Shown piece after piece: positions 1 through 11,849 of a DNA stretch of 64,000 bases. The DNA is from Lunularia cruciata. Lineage: Eukaryota; Streptophyta; Marchantiopsida; Lunulariales; Lunulariaceae. The stretch's first letter is position 1. Each line of letters opens with the position of its first letter. The notes beneath the pieces are model-generated. The model was not told the origin of the DNA, searched no databases, and saw only the letters and a program-made list of their open reading frames with translations. The position numbers and the translations under genes were made by a program. Where the stretch lies: assembly GCA_948567375.1 (NCBI GenBank), contig OX419755.1, positions 24,743,001-24,807,000 of the forward strand. Reading direction: 5' to 3'.

Positions 1-31
1 GTATTGGGAACATGGAGAAATTTCTTAATAC

Positions 32-3000
32 CTGCCACCTGACTGCTGCAGTCAGAAGATCAACCACAGCTTCAAAAAGAGAGGAGTTGGAGAATGCCGT
101 CTCTTCAGACAACAACTCGCCTATCGCTGCACGCATCACAACTTTCTGCAACATTGTATAGTCACTTTCCTCAGCTTCCGTACGGAGGCATATTAAACAT
201 AGATCTCCAACAAAGCTGATTCATCTTTCAAATAGGCCTAGACACATGGAAAATGCTGGTGAAAATAAAGCGAAGTACCTGCTCATTGCTCGATATATAG
301 CTCGCTATGCTGCAGGGGTGAGGCCGCGACTTTTGTGCTAGTAAGAACAAACTAGTCAGAGCTTTGGCACTCGCGTATTGCAAGTCCTGCAGGCAGTGAG
401 ATTTCAAGATGAGAAACTGCAAACAAGGACTAAGGATATCACTGTGAACTCCCAGTTTAAAGTGATATCATGGAGTAGGGAATGCCAACATGACTCTTGA
501 TAATAGATTGAAACAGTTCCTAAAGGCTAGCGGCTAGTGCTCCAATGTCCGAAACAGTTGTCTGACCTTATTCAGGAGCAACTCACATTCATAATGATGC
601 CAAAGCTGTACTTACTGACTGACAATAGCAAAAACTCCTAGTCCAATACATGCGTTACTCAAATACTGCGTTAACCACCCCCTTTTCACAAAAGTTAATC
701 ATCATCAAGATAGTAATCAACGAGGGCAGAGATCCTTTGAAGGATCTCTGCTTATATATATACCCTACAATACTGATAGAGGCTGCATTTGAATTTCCAG
801 TTCATGAAAGTCAAAACTTATCCAACAATGCAATCTTGATTGCTGTTGCTGGACAATTGGAAGTTACACACATTATGGTATCATACCCCATTGCGAGAAA
901 ATCCCAAAAATGATGCAATCGCAGTAACAACAGGCAGAGAACCTGCTGTTTTCCGAAATAAGGTTTGCTCCAATAACGTGGTGCCGCCATACTCCTGCAC
1001 GATACAAGTTGGACGAGTTCATGATCACAGTCAATGCCACCATGAGTAGCTTGTCAACTAGGCAACATGATTGAGAGCTGACCAGCGAGGAATGTGATAT
1101 TGAGATCGGTTCATCACAAACTCCTCTACAGCTACTAACCTTTGAACAGACCCCAGTTGAAACATCCAACACAAGTTCATGAAGTAACATGAGAACAGAG
1201 TAAATTGATTGCTGAAGCCACTCGATCTCCTTAACGCCCACGGCACGGTTGAAGTGTAAATCCTGGAATTTTTCAAAGCATAACCAAACGGTAGCTCTGT
1301 CATTTTAGCACCACCAGGTAATGTCCATACTCAGACACTTATGAATGTGTCCAGGAGTATGGACACCATCTAAAAACTAATACGACTATCTTCTGAAAAG
1401 ACGTGAAGATCAAAGTATCATGATTAAAAACGAGGATAACCTCCAATTCCTGGGCGTTGACAGAAAGAGTATTGATGATGACATCTTGGATTATGCAGTC
1501 GTACAAGAGTAGCTCCAAAACTCCCTTCAGACTTGATACTTCTCTAGTTCTTATTATGCCTTTTAGTATACTGCGTAATATCCATAGGACCTGCAAAAAA
1601 TCTCGGATTAGCAGTAACTCTAGAAGCAGTCGACATGATAAATTACATAGGTATCCTTCACTTATGGTGCTAAGCCATTGCAATTTTCTTAGATTCAAGA
1701 CTCATCCAGGTGCATATAGTTAAATAATAGTTCATGTTCAGTCTATGCCTGCGATGGTACTCGCGTCTCCCATTTGAGCTTCGTACAAGACCCCATAACG
1801 AAGTAAAAGCTAAACGAGTGAAAGCCAAGCTTCAGAGTTTGTCTTCAAAAGATTTACTCACTTTAGTGGTTATGATCCAGCGTTCGTGCCATTGCTGATA
1901 CTTCCAATGACCATGATTAACGAACAAGTTCCCGACGACATGCAGTAGCAAGGATGCTAATGCATCATCCACGACTCCTTTCCCCACCATGGTCCTACAA
2001 AAGTCCAACACTGACGAAGATGCTCATGAGTTAGATTACAAAATGGGAGTAGATTAAAGCGTCTGTCAGGTGTTACTGCAGAAAGAGAGCGCTGACGGGT
2101 CACAGTAAAGTCTGAAAAAGATTTACGCAACTCATGGATGGAATGATCTCAGCAAGTTCGGAATCAAGGAGTACCTGCTATGGTAAGAGGATAGTGGCCA
2201 CTACTTTGCTCGGTCTTTACGATTAACTCATGCAAAAGAGTGCCTGGAGACGCACCTCCATCACTGCATATAGCAGGCAACAGTTACATTTTACATTAGA
2301 CTTCACCATTAACGATAAGAGAATCAATATCCTCCGGAAAGTAAACACCAATGAGAAGAAGAACCTGCTTCTTGACCCGGTCCACATGGCTTATATTGTG
2401 CCTAATTGAACCTTTTTGTGCAATTGATGTCTACATGTGGTTTAATCTTTCTGGCCTTGGTGATCAAGAATCTCATGTCTCTCGTGCTTGGCACTGGGGT
2501 GATATGCTATGCAGCAACATCAATCGACACGACTACGATCTGCACCATCTCCGATCAGTCGAATTACACACCAAGGTGAGTGAGGTACCTATACATCCAT
2601 TATAGCTGCACGACGCATTCCCAAAAATTGCAAGAGACTATATGATATGATTGTGTTTGCCTGGTCTGTAAAGGGTTTTAAGAGTTACAAAATTTCGAAC
2701 CTGAAGCTTAAATAGCTGCCTGAAGGTTGGAGAAGGATGCTTTGACCCAGCTCCAGCATCACTCGCTCCGGACAGCTGCAAATTATGAGAATCAAGTTGG
2801 GACGAATACTAACGTTATTGAACAAAACCATTGGAACCGAAATGCCTAATCGAGATCGGAGATTGCCAGTTCCCTGTCCGGCGAACGATAAAATTCTCAG
2901 TAGCTAAACCCCAACTACTCTAAAGGATTTTCAGATACGACCATTAATGCAGCGGTCCAGTTCCACGTATTTCAAATAAACACGGTGCTAGAGAGATATT

Positions 3001-6000
3001 GGAACATGGGACCAGAAGTCCGTGCTAGAGATAATGCATTGGAACGACCTAAGCAGAAGATGTTCATGCACATTAGAAAAAACAGTTACCTGCTCGTATA
3101 CCATCTAAAGGACGTGATAGATCACAAGGAGTAGGACTCGAGGGTCTCTTTACTGCATCTAATAGACACTTGAATGAGCATATTAACGCTTGAGAGGGTC
3201 CACTGTAAAGACTTCCATGAAAGAGACCTGAGTCGTAACTACTATCAACAGCAAAAGGTGTGATCCATGCATATATTTGATGAGGTACTCGTCAAAGCAG
3301 GAAAAGGACGTACCATAAAGCAAAAGATGAAAGGATTCCAATACAGGACGCAATCATCCTATCATCTCCCAGATTTTGCACCAGGGCATTGATCACGCAA
3401 CAAATCATACTTACAACATCCAGTCTGCAGGAAAAAGCGTGTCAATTTCTACATATAGTAAAACGACTTCAAGGCATGTAAGTGGCAACTTTTGCGTCAT
3501 GGAAAGAGGGTAATCACAAACTAGTTTGTAAGTAACATGTCGAGGACGTGCTGAACTAGAACGTTTCACAAGGGACTATGTCAGGAACTGAACTTTACAT
3601 GGAACTTCAGACCAGGAATTTCTTCAGCTGCTACATGCTCCTCAAAGTCAAACTTATTTGCGAACTGAGACACTTAGCTTTGGTAAAGGTAGTTTACCTC
3701 AAGGAGCTCTCCATTCGCCCATCAGCTTGTGCAGCAATTGTTGCTGCAGCTCCATCCAAATTTAAGAGAAGTTGAGTAAGAACCTGCCATAAAGTGTAGG
3801 ACAGGACTCTCTGAGTACTTTCCTCCAACCATAGAAACAAGAAACACGCACATCAATCGGCAGGTTCTCCTCGCATGTGTTTAGGCCTCGAGACAAGCTC
3901 AATTAGGCGGACTAAGCAGAATCAAGGGCAGAATCTTCAATTTCCAATGAGCTACTTGCCATTTGGACGTGCTTCCAGGTATATCGTTGTCAGACAAAGA
4001 CTTGTTCTACTCCCTATCAGAGCCATGGTCAATAAAGGCAGCAAAGGAAAGCTACGTAAGGAAAACACAGTGTTACCTTATTAGAGGTGAGCATCCTGTT
4101 AAGAAGGTCAACGGTTGCGAGAACTTCTTCAAACTGGTAACTACTACTTGAACGCCGCAACATCCGAAGAAGTAATACAACGATTCCACTGTGTTGACAC
4201 TGCAAATACGAGCATTATGTCATGTTACAACCTCCTGACGTTGATCCTCAAAACAATGTTGACAAAGCAAGTACGAGCACTATGTCATGTTACAACCTCC
4301 TGATGTTGATCCTCAAAACAGTGTACACCTCGCCATCCTGAGACAATTCTGAGCGGCGACAAGATTCAAGCTTGATAGCTTGAAAGAAGTAATTCTTGCG
4401 CCATGACCTAAGGCTTTGATCTACAATTTTGTACTCATTTTTACAGTCCAGTACTTTCAGAAGTGACCAGAGTCTAGCGGTGGAGAGCAATCTTTGACAG
4501 AAACGTACCTCCCAGCGAACAAGACACACCCCACCGGCAAGCTCTCTTAGGATACGTCCAGATGACCCCGCTGGTATCAGCAAGCCTGGAGCATCAGGAA
4601 CTTGCAGTGCCACTCTAGTTTGAACCATACTTCCACTCTCATTGGTGAAAGATAATTCGTGACGTTGATACAGACACGTGATATCAACCATCTTGTAGAG
4701 AAAATCGTATCTGCAATAAACGGAAAAGCAAAGTTGACAAGAAATCCTTAGACTTTGCAGCTTTTCGGGGCTTACGACTGAAAACAGAAGTACTGAAGTA
4801 TAAAGATAAATCGTAGATTCGCGGCTCAGGATTGAAGGGAGAAGTACTTAAGCATAAAGATAAATAGTAGACAGACTTTCGCGGCTCAGGGTTGATGGGA
4901 GAAGTAATTGAGAATAAAATTGAATCGTGAACTGACTATGGCATGACATTGATGAAGAATATTTAATAAGTAGACTTACACACATTCTGCCGGCCATGTT
5001 CCTTCACATTGGGCTGCCAGCAACCGCACGAGGGACAAAGTTTGATATGGAAAAGAATCTCTCAAAGAAAATAATAAGCTTCGAATCGGTCCATCGATCA
5101 CGCTGTCACGATCCCACAACTCCAAGCAAAGAGCTTCCTGTGTTCATGGCATTCCTACATGGTCTGATAACTCGCAACATGGTACGGAAGATAATTTCTA
5201 CTTGATTATTTTTTAAACTAAGTGGACAAGGAATGACGATGAAGAGCATCATACAAGTCAGCTACAAGCACACAGATTACGTCATGAAATACATAATAAA
5301 CAATCGGGTCCCAAACCCAAGTCCGACATGACTGACTCTGACTTCAACACATGATGGTAAGCCAGTAAAGATTGTCATAACTATCAATTACCTACAAGGT
5401 AAGCATGATACAAGCACACAGATGTCCGAAACAAAATCCTGCACAACAAGGAGGAGATTCGGGAAAACTAACCTGACCACGGTAGAGTTCACATAAAATA
5501 TCGATGAGAATGTCCTGTCCTTCTACGCTCATCTGGGTGTGCATCCGAAAGGAAGTATTAGACACTTCAAATGGACCCATTACTGGCCATCTCGAAAATC
5601 TTGCGATCTTATCCGAAGCCAAAACATTTGGACCTCAAGACCGGTGGCCTTTCAGGACATTGATTCCACTAACCTGACAAGGAAAATCATAAGCAGCTAA
5701 AAAGGCTGCCATAAGTGTCTTGATGACACTTTTATAACCACCAACTTGAATCTGCAAGACCAACAAAGGGCATGACCTTGTCAAATTCATAGAGAACCGA
5801 GCACGTCATCAGCAAAGATCGTACAGTTTCACTTTTTAGCCTAGTACTTCTAACGATGAGGCGGTTGCTGATTCAAACAACCGCAATAAATTTCTTGCAA
5901 AAAGGCACTTGTAAGGCATTGTTTTGTATATGTACTTAGCAAGCCTTAGTACAAGAGCCTTATTACCAACTAAAGGTAGTGTCGCAACCCTATATTGGAT

Positions 6001-9000
6001 CTAACCCAGATCCTGACAAAATTTAGAGGCGAATAGAGGAGACTACTAAAGTTTATATTGGTGATATTAGGAGATGAGGGCAGAAGCCGTTCGAGGAACG
6101 GGAGATCCAGAACTCATTAAATGCATATGAAATGCATATGAAATGCAGATGGAGACAATTAGAGCCCACATTAGTGATCGTATGTTTGTATAAACGACAA
6201 ATAATATTTGAGATGGTTGAACTGAATTTCTACAGGAAAGAAGTCGCAATTTCTCCCTACATCAGACTCTTGGAAATAGTCATCACGGAGCATGTCCACC
6301 AAGAAGGTGTAAGCACCAGCATCATACGCCTGCCTTACATACGCCGTGTAGTCCACGTCCTGGAAACAGCAAATGGCACCGATAAAAATGTCATAATTTG
6401 CATACGTCTTGATTTCCGAAAGCGGAGTTGCTCAAGCTCCAAGCTGCAGCGCAATGGTTTGGCCTCAGTGCATAACTTACACCAAAGACTGTCTGTCCGT
6501 CCATCTGAGGAAGGAAGGAAACAAGACACATGAATGTGGCCCAACTCAGCAAAAGAGGGCTATATTCAGGAACTCGCTGCAGGTCTAGATTTGCCATCAC
6601 GGCATCCAGTTGTTGCAACTCGTCCACTGACAAAGCATACTCCCCCTGACTGCACCAGTCGTCACCAGCAGAAGAGGCCCATAATCATCAGTCAGAAACT
6701 CCTAATATTGGTAAGTCAAAGTCAATGTATATCCAAGCCCTCTAACATGAAGACAAACAACACCAAAATTCTCCCTGCCCACCAACAAGAAGGTGTTTAC
6801 AGACAAAAGGTTGCAGAAAAAATAGCTACAGACGTTTTCTGATTTACGGAATCGAAGTTTATTGACCTGAAAGGGGTTTCACTATGAACCATGAGCAGTA
6901 AACTCTCAAGATCCAAAACCTCTATGATAATAAGCACAGCTTGACGTTGAGCATGTCTCAAGGACTTCTCAACTTCGGGTGTCAAGGCCAGTATTTCCGT
7001 CTTGCTTCCCCCAAACATCGACTCCTGCAGATGGACCCATGGATTATTAACTTTTGGAAAACTTATCCAAAAACAAAATTCACGCCTTGATCTCCACATT
7101 TAGAAGCTGTTGGCATATGCCTCTGAGTCTACGTTTATGAGTAAATACACCCAGCAGCTTAATAAGTTTAAGTTGCAGGGTAAAGAACATCACTACTCGA
7201 TATCTAATAGGCTGAGATACATGCATAAAGTGTGTCAAATGAGAGCATATCTACTGCAATACATCATCATATTACAGGCTGGGTCCCTGCTAGTGATTAA
7301 GTGTGTTGAGTGAAGAGAGTATGTCGCATGTAGATTGTAGACTGAAGCAAAAGACTGGCAGCCAACCTTAGACAGGCTAAATGTAAAGCGAGTAACACAG
7401 CCGAACTTCTATTTCTGTTAGCAAATTAAATCACAAGAGTGCAAACCGCAAATCCTGCTCCCTTGATGAACAGTATTTCTTGAGGAGAAGAACCACCTGA
7501 AATAGGAATATCAATTCCTTCAATCGTGTAAACTTGCATACGCAAAGTGGTTCATAATATAGTAAGAAGACGTTGTCCAGCAAAAGGGTCTGCTCTAGAG
7601 CTGCCTCCTCTGCCCACAGATCAACGAACTGGCGGTCCTGAAAGATGCCCCCATAGAAATTCGTATTCTGGTGTAAGTACGGAGCTGAAGACCCCGCCTT
7701 CTCCAAAGCCACATGCATCTTAAATCATATGATTTAGAATTACTTTCAGGAAAACAAAAAAGCGAAGAAAAGCTGTACTTGAATAGTAAAATGGTCCCTC
7801 AAGTAGGTACTCAGAACTAAACAAAACCGTTTATTTTGGTCGATGTAAAGCTTCGATTAAGATATTCAAAGAAAAGTCGCGAACCAAATGTTGAGGTTGC
7901 GCAGATGTGAAAGAATCTTTGAGAGAATCAAACATCTTATCCTCCAAACCATCCTCCAGCAGTTTCTTGACCTCCTCAGATATTGCTTGTGACAACCTTG
8001 CGGGAGAATCTTCCTCCGCCACTGTTCAAAATAAAAATCCTTAGTTCCTACTCATGGTTTCGCTTGTAAAGAACATATTTGAGGACACGCATATTTCCTA
8101 ATGGTTTAGGTGAGGTACAGAAAGAATGTATTCTACTTCCTTACTTTGGCAGGTCAGAAGAAGTCGTAAGGATTTCAGAAGACTTTGCTTCTCCATGTAG
8201 AAACTCATAACCATCTGTTGAGCACCATAAAGCAAGAATCTCAGGCAACGAAGTACCTGGAGCTGACTCTAAGAAATACTAAACTAAAATGCTAAAACCA
8301 AGAACTAAAATGCACAGTAATCTCACTGCGACTAGTTGAGTTAATTGCACGAAAGCTGTTTTCCACTCTGATTTCCATATACTCTAGCCGAAGTCAGATA
8401 CCAAAAAAAAGGGAAGCCGTGGATGTTTATGCACGTCACAAACTCCTACTTACGGATGAAAGAAGCGCACTGTTGGTGGGATGATTATAGATCGCTCTTG
8501 ATTCGCAAACTCTGCTCGAGAGTATGTAAGCTTGTATCTCATCGAGAACCTAAGACAGAAAAGAAGTTGTGTTATGCTACCAGTTGTTGTCAATCAAAAT
8601 ATCACCAATTCCCGACAGGCTGTAGAGCAATAAAAGTGCATACCAATCCATGCAGGACATTCTTTGTAGTAATCCGCGACAAGTGCACTGAAAGGAGCTA
8701 GCAGGATTTCAAGAGGATCGATAAGTTACCAACCAGGATGGTGCTGACTTCAAGAGCCAAGTCTCTTATACTTGTTTTGATCTCCAATGTATGAGCACCG
8801 ACTGCTACACGAGGTGAATTTAAGGCGGCCTTCGAGGTTGCATTCGGTGACTTAAAACCCTTGAATAGATTGAGGAGCCACTGGTGATTGTTCAGCAACT
8901 TCCCAGCCTGAAAACAAAAACGAGTTAAGCAAACCCCTTTTGGCACATGTTATTCGAGGCATTAAGTGTGGAATTTAGGCATGGAAGAGGCTGCCCACAT

Positions 9001-10154
9001 ACATGAGCAACGAAAATATTGAAAGTGATGAAATGTATTTCAACGCACTGCTCTGGATATGGATATAGGAGGACAGAAGCCGTTCGAGGAACGGGAGATC
9101 CAGAACTCATTCTATGCATATGAAGTGCAGATGAAATGGCAATAAAATGAAAGCAGAACTGACTGAAAAATACATGCGAAGAGGAGATGAAATGTATTTA
9201 ACAAATAGCATGTATTATCAAGTATCGACCACATACAACTACAAATAAAGAACCTGTTAACCAATGTGTACTGAGAAAACGAAGAGTCAACTCATATAAA
9301 ACAATCGCAAAGTAAGCGTATGTGAAATAATCGGAAACAAACTGAACGAATCGAAAGCAAATTATAAACCGAGACTAGCACAGAAATGTACAAATCACGT
9401 AAAAACCTAATCACAAGGTAAACGTAAAGCAAAGCACGTAAGGAAGTAGTAAACCACTTGTAAACGAAGACCGATGAGCCGGATATTGACTTACCAGCAG
9501 TTCACGAACAAAGCAGTTTACGAACGAACGTCAGGTAATGAAACAAAACGTCAAGAAACGGGTAGGAACCATGAATCGGACCTCATTATAAGGAGTTTTT
9601 ATATGGACCACTGCTCTGGAGCGGATGTAGGAAAATAAGGACAGAAGCTCTGGAGCGGATATTCGGAAATAGAGCGGATATTGTGTATTTCACACGGCCT
9701 TTCTTACTCCCGACTCAAATTCAAATATCCACAACGATCCTCGATTATCTTAAAAGAGGAAATTTATCCCAAGATTTTAGCGACTGACGACCGCAGTTTC
9801 ATATACAGGTCCTGTTGGCCACAGACATGAGCATACAGCTCTAGTTGTAAAAAGCATCCGCCAGCTACCTCAGCAAAATTACATTAAACCGTCCGCTTGA
9901 TGCCAAGATAATAATTCGTCAGTGGAAAAGAAACATTCGAGAATCGCACTTACCAAGATATATTCTCTCCCAAGCTGCTGCTGCTGAGAATCATCCTCAA
10001 AAAATTGCTGCCCATTCCTCCCCGAAGACTGGCCTGAATCACTGGATATACTTTTGTCCAATAGTTGAAAAAGTTGCGTATGAGATTCCCACCAAAGGTC
10101 TGCATCAGCTTTAGTAACTGATGCTTCCTCTATGGCTGCAGCAACACTTGCCAT
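32..10154 (-). CDS. NUP188: NUP188-like nucleoporin, N-terminal half (24 exons, continues beyond position 1)
   Basis: NUP188 is a large alpha-solenoid scaffold protein of the nuclear-pore inner ring. Exons (minus, high to low): 10154-9954, 8907-8734, 8549-8454, 8214-8145, 8021-7885, 7637-7542, 7024-6867, 6649-6481, 6359-6261, 5751-5674, 5532-5473, 5137-4980, 4710-4509, 4199-4077, 3783-3698, 3424-3314, 3202-3090, 2255-2175, 2010-1862, 1590-1441, 1262-1140, 994-887, 386-279, 169-32. All have GT/AG borders, phases agree, and they total 2988 nt (996 codons) without a stop. Recognisable family blocks are LWWES in exon 1, FLLYYEPLC in exon 6, LWDRDSVIDGPIRSLL and CEGTWPAECV in exon 12, the SH3-like stretch PDAPGLLIPAG...LVRWE in exon 13, and HWKYQQWHERW in exon 19. 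The start ATG has A at -3 and G at +4. Least certain are the start of the 2255-2175 exon and the short 169-32 acceptor. Family match is from memory of plant NUP188, not a search. Confidence 0.9.
2176..3089 (-). other. NUP188 intron region with an ambiguous exon junction
   Basis: Exon 3202-3090 leaves one base of a codon. The next certain coding block, ending at 2175, reads GASPGTLLHELIVKTEQ and fits the conserved NUP188 order. Two acceptors are possible for it: after GCAG (exon from 2263, needs two carried bases) or after GGAG (exon from 2255, needs one). Only the second joins without an extra exon, leaving an intron of about 834 nt. Two further spliced-looking segments lie inside, 2775-2701 (25 open codons between AG and GT) and about 2364-2300 (starts VLLLIGVYFPED). 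Neither joins in phase with the current neighbours. They could belong to an alternative transcript or an unresolved micro-exon chain. Confidence 0.5.
4208..4320. repeat. 65-bp-period tandem duplication beside a NUP188 splice acceptor
   Basis: Two 48-nt copies, 4208-4255 and 4273-4320, differ at only two positions. They lie in the intron upstream (in gene sense) of the 4199-4077 exon, and the first copy starts about 8 bp from its acceptor. The duplication therefore doubles the stretch that would hold the branch point and polypyrimidine region. Confidence 0.85.
4751..4931. repeat. Three degenerate tandem repeats of about 55-65 bp in a NUP188 intron
   Basis: The intron 4711-4979 contains three tandem units at about 4751-4817, 4818-4870 and 4871-4931. 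Each has a CGCGGCTCAGG-like core (diverged in the first), followed by AGAAGTAnTnAAGnATAAAGATAAAT. Unit length drifts through small indels. Confidence 0.7.
6081..6118. repeat. Short intronic repeat, copy 1 (38 bp identical to 9074-9111)
   Basis: This stretch in the intron 5752-6260 is identical over 38 bp to 9074-9111 in the first intron, and both are followed by ATGCATATGAAATGCAGATG-like sequence. The core holds the small palindrome CCGTTC-GAG-GAACGG. A third, partial copy of the left flank (CACTGCTCTGGA...GGACAGAAGC) is at about 9610-9650. Confidence 0.8.
9074..9111. repeat. Short intronic repeat, copy 2
   Basis: Partner of 6081-6118 in the same orientation, about 3 kb away in the first intron of NUP188. 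The sharing of more than 70 bp with small indels suggests a short dispersed element, such as a SINE or MITE remnant. No terminal repeats or A-tail can be made out. Confidence 0.8.
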
Positions 10155-10790
10155 TCTGGAACCTCTCTTCGATGAAAATGCTACTCAATCTCCGGGGTTC
10201 GGAGCCAGAAACGAGGATTCAACGGAACCCCATTTTTGCTCTTTCCAGTGCCGGCTACGGTGCAACGAGACACATTAACAGCAACATTTATCGAAGCCCT
10301 CGAGCTCCGCATTTCTGAGATAACAGAATCTTTGCATTCCGCAGCTGGATCTAAGCCTTTGGAAATTTCCACGAAATCTTGGACTTCTTTGTGTTACTCT
10401 GTGCTGCTCTGCTTCGCAAGCGCCGATGCACAGTGAGTGCATACGAGGCAAAATTTGGGCGGGGGATGTTCTCTCTAACCCTGGTTTCGTAACCGTAGTT
10501 ACTTCACGCTTCGGGAATTTGAACTCCGAACAGGAAAAGGGCGTACTGTTCTCCAGCTTATGCTTCAAGTTTCTACAGGTTTTAAGTTTGTCCGAAACAA
10601 CCGAAAATTAACAAACGAAGTCGACCACATAGAACACAAAAACGATGGAAGACCCAATCAAGCCCTAGAAGGGAGAGACGAAAGAGGTAGAAGGGAGCTA
10701 AGTCCCATTAGTAAGGATGAGAAATTTACCCTACTCTCGCACCTAAGATATCCGAGCTATGGAAGTTGTAGTGTCTACAAGTAAGGTAGC
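10155..10790 (-). promoter_or_regulatory. NUP188 5' untranslated region and presumed promoter
   Basis: This is the sequence upstream of the start codon at 10154. It has the gene-like base composition of the window's left end and changes to repeat-type AT-rich DNA near 10.8 kb. No clear TATA box is visible. Open frames of 60-97 codons on both strands here lack family resemblance and are taken as chance. A transcription start cannot be placed. Confidence 0.5.
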
Positions 10791-11845
10791 ATCCAATGAA
10801 GCATCACCTTGAGTGATTTCTCTCCTATGGATTGCACCAGCCAATGCTCTCTATAGAGCAATGGACACATGTTATCTAAAGTATGCTACAAAGTATAAGA
10901 GTGAGAGTGATATGCCTGGCTTCTAATATGATAATTTCTCGCACACTCCTTGACAAATATGACAAATACCATGTACATAGCTCCATATAATTCTAAGGTT
11001 AGAGGAACAAAGAGTTGACCTTACTACATACCCCTATACTTGGAGACTTTGCATGTTGTTGCTCTACTCGCCACCCATCCAAGAGGATGAGTAGTCACTA
11101 TCTCCAAAACTGCATCCCGCATATGCTATATAACCACAACATCTGCCATTGTCACCTAATCATCTCATATCAAGTATAAATGTGCTTTGACACATGTTGT
11201 CTATGAAGAATATGAAAGCTCCCTCCAAGCAAGGTATCCACCCTCTTATGCCATAGCAAACACTATATTTGTGATAGCATCATGAGTAGTTATCATTTGT
11301 CCTCCATAAGGACATCATGTCATATGGACCAATGTTGCATCTAGTGTAAGCTCACACTCACAAGTGAGTAACAAAGATGCAGACAAGTGAACCAAACCTC
11401 ATCATTGTATAGAAAGTGGTTGGTGCAAGTCGGAATGCCCCAATGCACGGTCAAGCTAGGATCCAAAAGCTTGCACCTTTGCTAGAGCAAGAGCAAAGAT
11501 GTGCTCTAATGGCTCAAGGAATGGACAAGTCAACTAAGAGAGAATGTAGCATATGTTGACATTATCAAGGAAGACTACAAACCTCTAGTCCAATCTGATG
11601 GTAGTGAAGCAAATGATGGAAGGTCCTCTTGTGCCCATGGAGATAGACCATCTCTTATCTGCCATAATAACACCTAGAGAGAAAAGGATCCCTCCTCCAC
11701 CTTGGTCACATAAGTCTCCAAAATTAGCCTATCAACAACCACAAAATTGGAGGAAAGTAGGAGTGCCGACAGAGCTCAACTACCCAAAAATAATAGGCCT
11801 AATAATAATAATAATGCTAATAATAATGCTATAGGTGTCATCTCC
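10791..11845. other. No gene recognised; repeat-type sequence
   Basis: Low-complexity plant intergenic DNA with only short open frames. The longest (11598-11834, plus, starts MVVKQMMEGPLV) has no recognisable domain and ends in an AAT/ATA-rich tract. Confidence 0.5.
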
Positions 11846-11849
11846 CCAT

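Noticed and set aside
1741-1860. Candidate NUP188 exon reading LKWETR or LLLRYGVLYEAQ
   Set aside because: The exon 2010-1862 already supplies the conserved HWKYQQWHERW block and joins in phase to 1590-1441, so no exon is needed here.
2701-2775. 25-codon splice-bounded segment LSGASDAGAGSKHPSP
   Set aside because: It does not join in phase with either neighbouring NUP188 exon (the required phase meets TGA), and no family counterpart is known. It is kept only as a possible alternative.
3258-3313. In-frame TGA when the NUP188 exon 3424-3314 is read straight on, suggesting a broken gene
   Set aside because: A GT donor at 3313 and an acceptor at 3204/3203 give an intron of 111 bp, remove the stop and restore the conserved family order (FAL-C-GPSQALI). 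The gene is therefore not disrupted here.
6132-6533. 133-codon plus-strand open frame
   Set aside because: It lies antisense across two NUP188 exons and an intron; the minus strand carries the conserved text.
10275-10568. 97-codon minus-strand open frame upstream of NUP188
   Set aside because: It has no recognisable domain, is in the presumed untranslated leader, and nothing shows it is spliced to the gene.
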